Source of the DNA: Leptospira wolbachii serovar Codice str. CDC
GTDB lineage: Bacteria > Spirochaetota > Leptospiria > Leptospirales > Leptospiraceae
DNA length: 64,000 nt
Reading direction: 5' to 3'
Assembly (NCBI RefSeq): GCF_000332515.2
Contig: NZ_AOGZ02000016.1
Coordinates: 195,628 to 259,627, forward strand
The translations under genes and the position numbers were made by a program. Under the pieces are notes generated by a model. It was not told where the DNA came from. It did no database searches and worked only from the letters and a program-made list of their open reading frames with translations. Each line of letters opens with the position of its first letter. Within the stretch, counting starts at the first letter, position 1. Positions 8,920-18,037 of the stretch are shown piece by piece.

Positions 8920-9375
8920 TCAAGTCTTTTTAAAAAATTTTGTGATATCCGGATTCTGTTTTAGAAAGTCTTTTAAGTGAATCGCCTGTCCATCCCATGC
9001 CTCTTTTGCCCCATCAATCCATACATCGGAACCATCCCCATCCGGGAATCCTCCATTAACTATAGTTAGTTGGGATTGATTTGAACCCAAAGATTCAAAT
9101 AATAATTGCAAATAGATTGTTCCAGCAGGGTCTGCAGGATGGTCTTTCCACTCCATAACCAATTCTTTTAATGGTTCAATTTTTTTATAGATTCCGTGAG
9201 TAGTAAAATCACCTTCAAGTCCCAATTTCCATGTCCATGAGAAATCTCCACCAACCTTCGGCCTTCCTCTTACCTCATCCGCCAACCAATGGACTAACAC
9301 TTCATAGACGGTAACACCCGACCACAATTTTTCTATTGGTTCATCAAAGGTAAATACAGACTTCGTTTCTCTCAT
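8920..9375 (-). CDS. SRPBCC/AHSA1-like domain protein
   Basis: This 151-residue single-domain protein starts with MRETKSVFTFDEPIEKLWSG, the usual first strand and helix of START/AHSA1-like SRPBCC proteins, and continues with GGDFSWTW and MEWKDHPADPAG. These folds bind hydrophobic ligands or, in AHSA1, help Hsp90. The frame is open upstream to a GTG at 9450 (25 extra residues). I prefer ATG 9375 because it starts the fold cleanly, though no strong ribosome binding site is seen at either. It follows the CFA-like gene on the same strand and may be part of that lipid-modification operon. Confidence 0.7.
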   Translation of the reverse strand: MRETKSVFTFDEPIEKLWSGVTVYEVLVHWLADEVRGRPKVGGDFSWTWKLGLEGDFTTHGIYKKIEPLKELVMEWKDHPADPAGTIYLQLLFESLGSNQSQLTIVNGGFPDGDGSDVWIDGAKEAWDGQAIHLKDFLKQNPDITKFFKKT

Positions 9376-9476
9376 AGACAGAGTAGTAAAGTTTTGGGTT
9401 TTCTTTGGCAAGATGTTTTTTGGATAGGAAACTGCCAGTGTGACTTGCACACCGGTAGTTTCCGACGGGAATCAAA

Positions 9477-10790
9477 TTAGATATTTAGATTGTTTGGTCT
9501 AACATATACCGACTGGATGACACTGATATTTCTCATCTGGAAAGCAGCAGCACAATACGCCAAGTAATACCTCCACTTTCTGATAAAAGTTTCACTGTAA
9601 CCCTGGTTTCTTACCTCAGTTAAATTTTCTTCAAATGCCTTTAACCAAATCCGTAAAGTCTTCGCATAACTAAGACCCATATCTTCTAGATGAAATAGAT
9701 ACATATCACCCGTGCGGTTGATGGCTTGGTTCATCCGCCCAATGGAAGGCAAAAGAGAACCAGGGAAAATATGTTTCTGAATGAAATCGATTCCATTTTT
9801 GAAAGATGTAAACCGAGAGTCTGGACAAGTGATGACTTGGAGAGCCATAATTCCATCTCTTGTGAGAAGGTCCTGGCATTTCTGAAAGAAGGTTTCATAA
9901 AATGCATCTCCTACTGCCTCTAACATCTCCACAGAAACAATCTTAGAAAACTGTCCTTCTAACTTGCGGTAGTCTTGAATCCTAATTTCTATTTTGTCAG
10001 ACAGCCCTTCTTTCTGAATCCTTTCCTTAGCAAAAGCATATTGTTCTTCAGAAAGGGTTATGGTTGTGACTCTACATCCATAATTTTTTGCGGCATGAAT
10101 TGATAAAAAACCCCAACCACTTCCAATTTCCAAAAGATGATCCGCCGGACTCAGTTTTAATTTTTGACAAAGTTTATCTACTTTCTTAGTCTGAGCCTCT
10201 TCTAGTGTTTCTTCAAGTGATTCAAAATAAGCAGAACTATAAGTCATAGTCGGATCTAAAAACAATTTATAAAAATGATTCCCTAAATCATAATGTTCTA
10301 CTATATTTTTTCTACTCCCCGTTAATGTGTTTTTTCTTAGAAAATGTAGGAATTTGTTACCTAAATTGAACAAATCCAGGTGAAATAGTTTTTTCTTCGC
10401 ACCGGATAGGCTAGGACTGTCATCTACATTTAAGATAAACCATGAAATCACATTTTCAATGGAGTCGGTGTCCCAATCTCCCGTTAAATAAGATTCTGAA
10501 AATCCAATGTCACCGTATAACACTGATTTTTTGAAAAAAATTGGATTTTTTACATGAACAAGTGCTGAATGAAATTTTGAATCTACAGAAGCATTAGGAT
10601 CTCCAATGATCACTTGTTCTCCATCAGGGAGGATCATTCGAAGGGATCCCCTCTTCATGGAACTCATTGCTTTAAAAAATATCTTCCTGTAAATAGGAAA
10701 TTGTTCGACGGTAGACTTGTTCTTTAATTCGGTAAAAAGTTCTGAATCAATCGTGTCTTGTAAGAGGGACTGGTTCTGTGATTTCTCCAA
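9477..10790 (-). CDS. cfa: Cyclopropane-fatty-acyl-phospholipid synthase-like methyltransferase
   Basis: The 437-residue protein matches the CFA synthase / mycolic acid cyclopropane synthase family in length and order. After an N-terminal domain comes NIVEHYDLGNHFY, then MTYSSAYF, then LLEIGSGWGFLSIHAAK, the SAM-binding loop. Family members move a methyl group from SAM to the double bond of membrane phospholipid acyl chains. Its start overlaps the upstream DUF1365 gene by 44 bp. The neighbouring FAD oxidoreductase and DUF1365 genes are the common partners of a CFA-like subfamily, so the product could be a modified fatty acid rather than a simple cyclopropane. Confidence 0.87.
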   Translation of the reverse strand: MEKSQNQSLLQDTIDSELFTELKNKSTVEQFPIYRKIFFKAMSSMKRGSLRMILPDGEQVIIGDPNASVDSKFHSALVHVKNPIFFKKSVLYGDIGFSESYLTGDWDTDSIENVISWFILNVDDSPSLSGAKKKLFHLDLFNLGNKFLHFLRKNTLTGSRKNIVEHYDLGNHFYKLFLDPTMTYSSAYFESLEETLEEAQTKKVDKLCQKLKLSPADHLLEIGSGWGFLSIHAAKNYGCRVTTITLSEEQYAFAKERIQKEGLSDKIEIRIQDYRKLEGQFSKIVSVEMLEAVGDAFYETFFQKCQDLLTRDGIMALQVITCPDSRFTSFKNGIDFIQKHIFPGSLLPSIGRMNQAINRTGDMYLFHLEDMGLSYAKTLRIWLKAFEENLTEVRNQGYSETFIRKWRYYLAYCAAAFQMRNISVIQSVYVRPNNLNI

Positions 10791-11568
10791 GGGGAACTCC
10801 TGTTTGTTTTTCTAAGTTTTGGTCTTTCTGTATGTATGGAATTTTTTTCATCCATAACTTGAAAGCTTGCCAATGAATCAATGTTATTATTTTGACGGTG
10901 ATGAAAGGAAATCGGGTAAAAAGTTTTAATAAGTATTTAGAATGAAATGGAATTTTTTTTCCAAGAAAGGAAGTGGTAAGAATCCGTTTCCCATTTTCAA
11001 AAGAGTCGACACCAATCTGTAATTGTTCCTTTGGTATGTTCAATCGAAACTCAAATTCGGAATCTAAGGGAATGAAAGGAGAGACATAAAAATTCTTCTT
11101 CTCTCGAATGTACACTTCCGGATCAGCAATGGTCCCCTTGGCTTTTTTAAAATATCCAAAGTAAGGTTTGATCTCTCCAAAGGTATTTCCTACTTCCGCA
11201 AGGGAAACTAGTGGTTCGCCAGCAATATCATAACAATAGTAAAAACTGACAGGATTAAATACGTAGCCGAAGATACGAAGGTTGGTTAGTAGAAATATCT
11301 TTCCGATAGGTCTTGTCACCCCAGAGGTTTCGAGGAAGGACTTTATGTTTTCGTAAACGTACTCTTTTCCAAACTGGATGTGGTCTTTGTCATAAAAGGA
11401 AAAGAGGTTCCAGCGGTTTCTCGAAAACCAGAAGCTTTTGTTTGACAACTGGTCTATTTCGGATAAATCCAAATAAAAATTAAATATCCGATATTGAAAT
11501 TTGTTGGGAATGGGTGCGGTTCGTGCATGGAACACATCCGCCTCATACATACAAGAATTTAAGTCCAT
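10747..11568 (-). CDS. DUF1365 family protein
   Basis: The protein has 273 residues, and its N terminus MYEADVFHARTAPIPNKFQYRIFNFYLDLSEID is the hallmark opening of DUF1365, with RIFGYVFNPVSFYYCYD in the middle. The family is almost always found between an FAD-dependent amine-oxidase-like gene and a CFA synthase-like gene, exactly as here. Its biochemical role is not settled. It overlaps the upstream oxidoreductase gene by 10 bp and the downstream methyltransferase by 44 bp, so the three are very likely translated together. Confidence 0.87.
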   Translation of the reverse strand: MDLNSCMYEADVFHARTAPIPNKFQYRIFNFYLDLSEIDQLSNKSFWFSRNRWNLFSFYDKDHIQFGKEYVYENIKSFLETSGVTRPIGKIFLLTNLRIFGYVFNPVSFYYCYDIAGEPLVSLAEVGNTFGEIKPYFGYFKKAKGTIADPEVYIREKKNFYVSPFIPLDSEFEFRLNIPKEQLQIGVDSFENGKRILTTSFLGKKIPFHSKYLLKLFTRFPFITVKIITLIHWQAFKLWMKKIPYIQKDQNLEKQTGVPLGEITEPVPLTRHD

Positions 11569-12830
11569 GGATCCCTTTTTAAAATGCTACGCGCAGCATT
11601 TACCGCAGATAAAAACCCATCTTCATGGAATCCATACCGGAAGTAAGCACCTGCGTAGTAAATGGGACCTGTTTCGTTTAACTCTGGCAGACGACTTTGC
11701 CCCAGTGATGCCTCAACGGAAAATAGTGGGTGTTCATAATCAATTTTTTTTATGATTTTGTCTTTTGCCACTCGGTCTGGATCATTAATGGTCACAAAAT
11801 AATTTTGCTTTTTAGAAACGTTTTGCAAACGGTTCATCCAATAGATGGTATAAGGATCCTGTTTCCCACTTGGCCCCTCGACGATTTTGTAATTCCAACT
11901 CGACCAACAAGAATTCACCTTTGGCATATCACTCGCATCCGTATGGAGTGTCGCCGTATTGTGTTGGTAACGATAGAGTGGGAGTAACTCACTCTCCCAT
12001 TTCGTCGGATTTCCTAACAATTTCGCAGAAATATGGCCATGAGTCGCAAGTAAAACTTTATCAAAGATTTCTCTTTTCCCTTCACCAAACGCAAGTTCCA
12101 CCTTCCCACCAGCGGTCCGGTTCACTTGTTTTACCGGAGTGTTCAGACGAAAACGATCCTTAATAGGAGCGATGATTCGTTTGCTATATTCATGGGATCC
12201 CCCATCCACCGTATACCATTGGTGTTGGGTACTCAGTCCCAAAAATCCATGATTGTAAAAAAACCGAATGAGTGATTTGGCAGGAAATTCTAACATCAAA
12301 TCAGGTGGAGTGGACCAAACTGCCGAACTCATGGGAATCAGATAAAAATTCAGGATGTCTTTCCCAAACCCAAAGGCCTCCATATACTGGCCCAAATTCC
12401 AAGTATCATATTTGGGATCTTCCAAAATCTTAGGAGCCGATTTGTTGAACCGGTCGATCTCTAGTAACATCTTCAAATACCGAGGCCGAAAGAGATTTTT
12501 TTTCTGCGCAAAAAGCCCGGTTAGGCCCGACCCACAAAACTCTAATTTGGTGGGATCATGTTGTACGCTAAAAGACATATCCGACTTTTTTGTCGGAACA
12601 TCCAATGTTTGGAAAAGTCTAATTAAGTTTGGATAGGTGACATGATTGAATACAATAAACCCAGTATCAATCGGAATAGAAACTCCATCCTCTTCTACCA
12701 TAACTGTATTGGTATGACCGCCAATATAATCGGCGCTGTCAAATATGGTTAAATCAAAATCATTTTTTAAAAAGTAGGCGGAACCTAAACCTGCGATTCC
12801 TGTGCCGACAATGGCTAATCTTTCTTTCAC
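11559..12830 (-). CDS. FAD-dependent amine-oxidase-like oxidoreductase
   Basis: The 423-residue flavoprotein starts with the dinucleotide-binding motif VGTGIAGLGSAYFL, followed by IGGHTNTV and IDTGFIVFN, as in the COG2907 group of NAD(P)/FAD-dependent oxidoreductases. The C terminus has GPIYYAGAYFRYGFHEDGF, the second FAD contact. It is the first gene of the three-gene lipid cluster. By context it likely oxidises or desaturates an acyl chain or an intermediate handled by the CFA-like enzyme. Confidence 0.87.
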   Translation of the reverse strand: MKERLAIVGTGIAGLGSAYFLKNDFDLTIFDSADYIGGHTNTVMVEEDGVSIPIDTGFIVFNHVTYPNLIRLFQTLDVPTKKSDMSFSVQHDPTKLEFCGSGLTGLFAQKKNLFRPRYLKMLLEIDRFNKSAPKILEDPKYDTWNLGQYMEAFGFGKDILNFYLIPMSSAVWSTPPDLMLEFPAKSLIRFFYNHGFLGLSTQHQWYTVDGGSHEYSKRIIAPIKDRFRLNTPVKQVNRTAGGKVELAFGEGKREIFDKVLLATHGHISAKLLGNPTKWESELLPLYRYQHNTATLHTDASDMPKVNSCWSSWNYKIVEGPSGKQDPYTIYWMNRLQNVSKKQNYFVTINDPDRVAKDKIIKKIDYEHPLFSVEASLGQSRLPELNETGPIYYAGAYFRYGFHEDGFLSAVNAARSILKRDPWT

Positions 12831-12856
12831 TTGTTTCCCTGATGGTGATTAGACCG

Positions 12857-13684
12857 TCAGAGAAAGAGTTGGTTCATTTGTAAGTGGACTTCCTCTGCTT
12901 TCTTTTCTGCGACTTGTCCGAAGTTTTCTTCTAAGGAACTAAGTGTAATCCCTCTTGAAGAATTGATAAGCGATCGTTTTCCTGATGCCTGAATGATAGC
13001 TTCTAAATCTCCCCCTTGGGCACCAAACCCAGGGATGAGAAAATACATTTCTGGATGACGCACGCGTAAGGACTGGATCTCCGATGGATGAGTTCCCCCC
13101 ACAACAAGCCCCACTTGGTCGGGATACTCTTCCGCAAGTCTTGCCATCTGATCACTCACCTCTTCATACAGAAAGATATCTCTGCCTACCAACTTTTGTT
13201 TTTGAAAGTCAGTAGAAGAAGGATTGGAAGTAAGACCGAGGACAAAAATGTATCCACCTAAATCCAAATAAGGGACCAAACTATCCCGACCCATATATGG
13301 ATTCACGGTCAGTGCATCCACTTTCAAGGTTTGGAAAAAGTACTTTGCATACTCTTTAGAGGTATTGGCAAGATCCCCGCGTTTTGCATCCATCACTATG
13401 GGTACTTGCGGCGAAACTTCCTGCATCACACGCACCGTATGCTCCAAAGCAAAGTATCCTTCTGCACCCAATCGTTCAAAGAAAGCAACGTTTGGTTTCC
13501 AAGAAGTCGCATAAGTATGTGTGTACCGAACGATGGTTTCCGCAAAATGAACCAGTGGTGCTTTGGAATCCAAACTCACCTTAGGCAATTTTTCCAACTC
13601 GGAATCAAGACCAATGCAGAGTAAAGACTTTAGCGAGTCTCTACGTACATTGAATTTTTGAATGAACTGAGATTTATGATTCAC
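12857..13684 (-). CDS. pyrF: Orotidine 5'-phosphate decarboxylase
   Basis: This TIM-barrel enzyme makes UMP from OMP in the last step of de novo pyrimidine synthesis. At 275 residues it has the length of the type-2 (long) bacterial subfamily. Visible are LCIGLDSE near the N terminus, the catalytic DAKRGD motif at about residues 98-103 and a C-terminal GFGAQGGD phosphate-binding loop. The ATG overlaps the stop of the upstream lipoprotein gene by 4 bp (ATGA). Confidence 0.95.
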   Translation of the reverse strand: MNHKSQFIQKFNVRRDSLKSLLCIGLDSELEKLPKVSLDSKAPLVHFAETIVRYTHTYATSWKPNVAFFERLGAEGYFALEHTVRVMQEVSPQVPIVMDAKRGDLANTSKEYAKYFFQTLKVDALTVNPYMGRDSLVPYLDLGGYIFVLGLTSNPSSTDFQKQKLVGRDIFLYEEVSDQMARLAEEYPDQVGLVVGGTHPSEIQSLRVRHPEMYFLIPGFGAQGGDLEAIIQASGKRSLINSSRGITLSSLEENFGQVAEKKAEEVHLQMNQLFL

Positions 13685-14550
13685 TTGGGTTCCTTAAAAT
13701 GGATCTTTTGTTTTCTCTTTTCTATTTCTAGGTCAATGTCTCTTTTTTTATAACGACCGTAAATATGACCTGGGATTACAGTAACAGCGGTAATGGGATT
13801 GGTCACGACATCACCAATGGCACCTCCCACATAAGTAGAATAAGCTGGAGTGAGTAACTCGTAGGAAGATTCTAATTGTTCTCTGTCATTTTTTTCTGCA
13901 AAATAATTTATAGCGTCGTCAGAGGCCCTTGCTTCATGGTAAAGTGCTCCCACCACGGGAATCGCATAAACGGCGGCATAGAGAGTTCTTTTTTCTCTTT
14001 GAGCAAAGTCTTTGGCATGTCCCCCTTCATGGATGACAACAGGAGGTAGATCAGAATACACATTGATTGTATTTGTAAAAGAATTATAATGATCTCCGCC
14101 AATCGTTCCTGCAAACAACCGACCCGGAAGAAATGTATAAGCTAGTAAAGAAATGGAACCAAAAAAATACCGAACCACAGGATTGATATTTTTATTTTTC
14201 GGAAGTCGTCTCCATTCCGAAAGGGGGGCATATTGATTGAAACGAACCTTTACATCCCGTAAATTATTTTCTTTAATATAACGAATCAAATAGTCTTTGG
14301 TTTCTTTTGAAATATGGTGGTTGTCTGCCTTTAGATTCCAAAGCACTAACTTGGAAGGAAGAGAAAAAATCCAGTTCCCCGTTTGGTCCAAAATCCAGAC
14401 TGGTTCGCCTTCTTCAAATTGTGGATCTTCTTCGGTAAACTCGGGACTTGGGAGATAAGGATTCCCATAATTATATTGTTTCTCTAAAGAGTAACAATTT
14501 GTGAGACTAAAACCAATCCACAGTAGAATGATAAGAACTTGGGATTTCAT
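13681..14550 (-). CDS. Lipoprotein with an HEGGH metal-site motif
   Basis: The 289-residue protein has a lipoprotein signal (lipid Cys at residue 19, SLTNC). In the middle is VVIHEGGHAKDFA, where HEGGH fits the HExxH zinc motif, and YHEARASDDAINYF follows about 40 residues later and could supply a third ligand. Hydrophobic stretches flank this region. I infer a membrane-attached metalloprotease-like protein, but no named family is certain. It overlaps pyrF by 4 bp and the previous lipoprotein gene by 4 bp, so it sits in a tightly packed operon. Confidence 0.72.
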   Translation of the reverse strand: MKSQVLIILLWIGFSLTNCYSLEKQYNYGNPYLPSPEFTEEDPQFEEGEPVWILDQTGNWIFSLPSKLVLWNLKADNHHISKETKDYLIRYIKENNLRDVKVRFNQYAPLSEWRRLPKNKNINPVVRYFFGSISLLAYTFLPGRLFAGTIGGDHYNSFTNTINVYSDLPPVVIHEGGHAKDFAQREKRTLYAAVYAIPVVGALYHEARASDDAINYFAEKNDREQLESSYELLTPAYSTYVGGAIGDVVTNPITAVTVIPGHIYGRYKKRDIDLEIEKRKQKIHFKEPK

Positions 14551-15278
14551 AAACTTTCAAGAATTTCCTTTAGTTTCGGATCCACTGGTTCTTGTTTGGT
14601 GGGAGTTTGTTTCTGTTTTGTGGGTGGTGTTTCTGGTAGCTGAGTTTCTTCTACCGGCGAACTCCCATTATACCCTGATACTGATTCCAACTTTGTAAAA
14701 AATTCTGATAAAGAATTTCTACCCAATTGGTTTAACTGATCTTCTCGGTTCCCCCGGAATCCATTGTATGGCACATACCAAATCAATGGCACTATTGTTA
14801 ATATACTCCCTGTTAAGTAACAATTGGTGACCCTAGAGTCGATTTCATCATAATAAGAAAATACTTCTTCAGCACCACCAACAATTTGGATCCGCGCCTT
14901 CAAACGCACAAAACTTAAGTTTTTAGAACATCTGTCTAGAGAGACTAGCTGAAATTCATCGACGAAAATCTTTCCTCCTCTGTCGATTAACAAAGGATAA
15001 CGATTCCCTCGCATAGAAAGTTCTTTGCGTATCAAATAAGACAATGGACCGTATTCATTAGGAAGTCCCTCAGGGCCTGAAAAATACCCGTCATAGATGG
15101 CCATTTTCATTCGATTTTCATCTTTGACTTGAATCTGGATATGATCCATCTTTTTGACAAATTCAAAAGCAGTTTCCTTTGGGAAAGGCCTGTACACTCG
15201 AAGAGAAATCCCACAGCCCATCCCTAAAAATGAGCTAAGTAAAAGCGATATCGTATAAAAATTAATTTTAAAAAACAT
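14547..15278 (-). CDS. Lipoprotein of unknown function
   Basis: The start is set at ATG 15278, which gives MFFKINFYTISLLLSSFLGMGC, a lipoprotein signal with the Cys at residue 22; a longer frame would begin with 24 extra residues inside the upstream gene. The 243-residue product has one later hydrophobic stretch (SILTIVPLIWYV) and a Pro/Gln/Thr-rich C-terminal linker (TPPTKQKQTPTKQEP). It overlaps the porin-like gene by 11 bp and the HEGGH lipoprotein by 4 bp. I recognise no family. Confidence 0.7.
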   Translation of the reverse strand: MFFKINFYTISLLLSSFLGMGCGISLRVYRPFPKETAFEFVKKMDHIQIQVKDENRMKMAIYDGYFSGPEGLPNEYGPLSYLIRKELSMRGNRYPLLIDRGGKIFVDEFQLVSLDRCSKNLSFVRLKARIQIVGGAEEVFSYYDEIDSRVTNCYLTGSILTIVPLIWYVPYNGFRGNREDQLNQLGRNSLSEFFTKLESVSGYNGSSPVEETQLPETPPTKQKQTPTKQEPVDPKLKEILESL

Positions 15279-16521
15279 AAGTATACCCAATGTATAAATT
15301 CGAAATCGAGTAACTTCGGGAAGGACGTTTGTCCCGACCATCCGCTTCATAGAATGCAGAACTTAAATAATAATCCCTAACTCCCGAATGGAAAGACTCC
15401 TGATTTAACGCTCGGATTCCAGGCGCATAAGATTCGTTAGCCCTCCAAATATATTGAATTACCTGAAACCCTAAATGGAATTTATGGTGTTCTAACGGCT
15501 GCCAGTTGAATTGTCCGAGTATATCCAAACCCACAATTGTTGTTTGTAGTGGTTTTTCTGAAAATAAGGAATATGCCTCATCACCTGCGACGATACCTTC
15601 TCCAAACCTTGTGGCACCACCGTTTTGTGTTAAAATATCCCTTCTGTAATTGAGCCTACCGAGAGGAGTAAGGAATAAATCCCCTCCCAATTCATAGGAG
15701 AATCCTTCCCCTAATTTATGATAAAACTTAAAGCCAGCACTCGGAGCTAGATACCGCATGGAATCTCGCATAATACCAGTTTGCGCTAGAGATTGGGAGG
15801 AAAAAACTGAATTGGTATGAAAGGAGCCCGTTCGGATGCCAAAATCCCAACTATAAGCAATCGAACGAGAATACTCCTCATAAATTTTTACCACTAACTT
15901 ATGTTCAGCGTTATACAATCGATCAGAGTGATAAGCTGATTGTGGTACTCCAACAAATCCTATAGAAAGATAATCGTTTGTTGTTTGAAATTGAAAATAT
16001 ATATATTCCAAACCCCATTTTGCCGAATTGTGTTTGTATGCCACCCTCGGCGAAAAAGATCGCGAAAATTCGTAAGGATTTTTTATATCATAGGCCAAAG
16101 GAAGGCTTCGAATGTTTTGGTAACCTATAGGCGAACGAGGGTAATACGGTGATCCTGCTTGAAAGGCAATGCGTCCGTCGTCTGACGCAGAATCATTCCC
16201 TGTAGAAAACATCCCAAATTGGTCAAAACTCCGAAATCCAATCTCCCAAGTCCCTTGGTGGAATTCCAAAGAACCCTTATTGGTTGCCGGGATACTTTTT
16301 GTGGGTGAAATAAATTCGGTTTGCGGATTTCGATCTCGAAACTGATCGGCCCGAATCCGTTTGATTTTCGAACGGATCTCTTCTCCCTTTTTTGGGAACC
16401 CACGTTCTTCATAGGATTCTGCCTCTAATTCCAACTTTGTTGCTTTTGTTTCCTGGGCCCAAAGAACATTTGGACGAATAAAAACCAGAAGCAAGGAAAA
16501 GAAAACGGGAATCCATTTCAC
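15268..16521 (-). CDS. Outer-membrane beta-barrel protein (putative)
   Basis: The product is 417 residues with a cleavable signal peptide (cleavage probably after VLWA). The mature protein has many alternating strands with aromatic girdles and ends YIGYTYVF, the C-terminal aromatic residue expected by the Bam machinery. A short charged helix (about residues 25-60) precedes the barrel. No specific porin family is recognised. It starts the operon with the two lipoproteins and pyrF, 6 bp downstream of speE. Confidence 0.7.
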   Translation of the reverse strand: MKWIPVFFSLLLVFIRPNVLWAQETKATKLELEAESYEERGFPKKGEEIRSKIKRIRADQFRDRNPQTEFISPTKSIPATNKGSLEFHQGTWEIGFRSFDQFGMFSTGNDSASDDGRIAFQAGSPYYPRSPIGYQNIRSLPLAYDIKNPYEFSRSFSPRVAYKHNSAKWGLEYIYFQFQTTNDYLSIGFVGVPQSAYHSDRLYNAEHKLVVKIYEEYSRSIAYSWDFGIRTGSFHTNSVFSSQSLAQTGIMRDSMRYLAPSAGFKFYHKLGEGFSYELGGDLFLTPLGRLNYRRDILTQNGGATRFGEGIVAGDEAYSLFSEKPLQTTIVGLDILGQFNWQPLEHHKFHLGFQVIQYIWRANESYAPGIRALNQESFHSGVRDYYLSSAFYEADGRDKRPSRSYSISNLYIGYTYVF

Positions 16522-16527
16522 AAAGAT

Positions 16528-17373
16528 TTATCCTTTTCGTTTGATATAAGCTTTTGCAAATTCAGGAAGAACAAAAGCGGCTTTGTGAATTTCAGGACTA
16601 TAGTATTTGAGTCCTTTCGGAACACGTTTTGGATCAGGTGTCACGGAATAAGGATCAATCGCATTGGATAAAAAAGTAAACCCAATAATCCCCGAAGGGT
16701 ATGTAGGAATGGTCGTGTAATAGTATCCATACTCAGGAAAAATTTTTGGAATAAAATCAAAGAGAGATGAGATTACGTCTCCATGATACCAAAAAGATTC
16801 CGCTTGTGTCGCAATGATTCCCGTTGGTTTTAAAGCACTTGCCATATCACGAAAGAATGGTTCTTTGAATAAAACTTCTGCAGGCCCCACAGGATCACTG
16901 GAATCCACCAAGATCACATCAAAGCGGCCTTTGTTCTCTCTCGCAAATTTTGCTCCGTCATCATAATAATGAATGACCTTAGGGTCTTTCATAGCATCTG
17001 CACATTCTGGAAAGTATTTATAACTAATATCTACTACTGCTTTGTCAATCTCGCATAACACAACTTCTTTGACAGAAGGATGTTTTAATACTTCACGAAC
17101 CGTACCCCCGTCTCCCCCACCAATTACAAGAACGGATTCCGGGTTGGGATGGCTCATCATGGGAATATGGGCAATCATTTCATGATAAGAATGTTCATCC
17201 TTATTTGTAACCATCGTTACACCATCAAGTGTAAACATTCTACCGAAGGATTGTGTTTCAAAAATATCGATTTTTTGGAACGGAGATTGTAGGCTTTCGA
17301 TTGTTTTTGTTACCCGGTAACTCACAGCACGGCCTTTTTCTAATTCCAATTTTTCGGTATACCAAATCTCCAT
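16528..17373 (-). CDS. speE: Spermidine synthase
   Basis: This 281-residue aminopropyltransferase makes spermidine from putrescine and decarboxylated SAM. The full motif set is visible: an N-terminal beta domain with SFGRMFTLDGVTMVTNKDE, then VLVIGGGDGGTVREVLKH, then VILVDSSDPVGPAE with the catalytic Asp. Length is normal. The next gene on the strand starts 6 bp on, so it can be co-transcribed with the outer-membrane gene. Confidence 0.95.
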   Translation of the reverse strand: MEIWYTEKLELEKGRAVSYRVTKTIESLQSPFQKIDIFETQSFGRMFTLDGVTMVTNKDEHSYHEMIAHIPMMSHPNPESVLVIGGGDGGTVREVLKHPSVKEVVLCEIDKAVVDISYKYFPECADAMKDPKVIHYYDDGAKFARENKGRFDVILVDSSDPVGPAEVLFKEPFFRDMASALKPTGIIATQAESFWYHGDVISSLFDFIPKIFPEYGYYYTTIPTYPSGIIGFTFLSNAIDPYSVTPDPKRVPKGLKYYSPEIHKAAFVLPEFAKAYIKRKG

Positions 17374-17504
17374 TGATTTCTCCTAAGGTTTCTCTCTTTA
17401 AACCAGATTTGATATAGGAAGAAGAAGGTGTAGTTTTTTTTGAAAATTTGGGTTTACTAAAGATTAAAAATTCAACTTGGCGGGAACCAGACCCTTAGGT
17501 TCCA

Positions 17505-17954
17505 TTGTCCAGTATGCAGAAATATTCCCGCGTTTTTTACCTGCTTGGTTTTTTATCCATGCCACTTTTTATTTTATTACTGGTTTATGGTTATATCAAA
17601 CTCAATGAAATGGTGAGTGAAGAAATCCATTGGGGCCATAACAAATCTTTTGCTTTTGGACAGGCTTCTCGTGAAGGAAAACTCATTCTCCTTTCTGTGA
17701 CCAAATCTCGATGTGAGATGTTGCAAGGGCTCGAATGTGGCGAAGGAAAACCAGACCTTGGCACCTATGTCCTTCTCAACTACACTCCCAGAGAACAGGA
17801 ATTCGAAACCCTCATTTTGGATGATCGGTTTGCTTCTTTAAAAACCGACCCTCTCCCTCAATACTTCCTTTTAAATTCCACAGGGGAAATTCGTCATATA
17901 TCAACTCAGCTTCCTAGCGTAGAAGAGATGCAAAAACTCCCGAAAAAAGAATGA
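17505..17954 (+). CDS. Membrane-anchored protein, possibly thioredoxin-like
   Basis: The 149-residue protein has one N-terminal transmembrane segment (about residues 10-31) and a soluble domain. KLILLSVTKSRCEM and FLLNSTGEIRHIS look like thioredoxin-fold strands, but there is no CxxC, so any such function would not be disulfide exchange. TTG 17505 is chosen because AGGT lies 4 bases before it; ATG 17514 is the alternative, with a spacing of 13. It stands alone between divergent speE and the DUF302 gene. Confidence 0.6.
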   Translation: MSSMQKYSRVFYLLGFLSMPLFILLLVYGYIKLNEMVSEEIHWGHNKSFAFGQASREGKLILLSVTKSRCEMLQGLECGEGKPDLGTYVLLNYTPREQEFETLILDDRFASLKTDPLPQYFLLNSTGEIRHISTQLPSVEEMQKLPKKE

Positions 17955-17982
17955 TCTTTTTCAAATCCTAACCAAAAATCTC

Positions 17983-18034
17983 TTGCAACTTCGTTTCGAA
18001 TCCCATACCCTATGGGGTATAGGACAACGGAGGA
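17983..18034 (+). promoter_or_regulatory. Promoter with CsoR/CstR-type operator ahead of DUF302 gene
   Basis: A TTGCAA -35 (17983-17988) and a TACCCT -10 (18006-18011) are 17 bases apart. The -10 is embedded in the dyad ATACCC-TAT-GGGGTAT (18005-18020), which resembles operators of CsoR/CstR-family repressors that sense copper or persulfide. A strong CGGAGG ribosome binding site (18029-18034) follows. No CsoR-family gene is in this window, so the regulator would be encoded elsewhere. Repression by blocking the -10 is inferred. Confidence 0.55.
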
Positions 18035-18037
18035 TTT

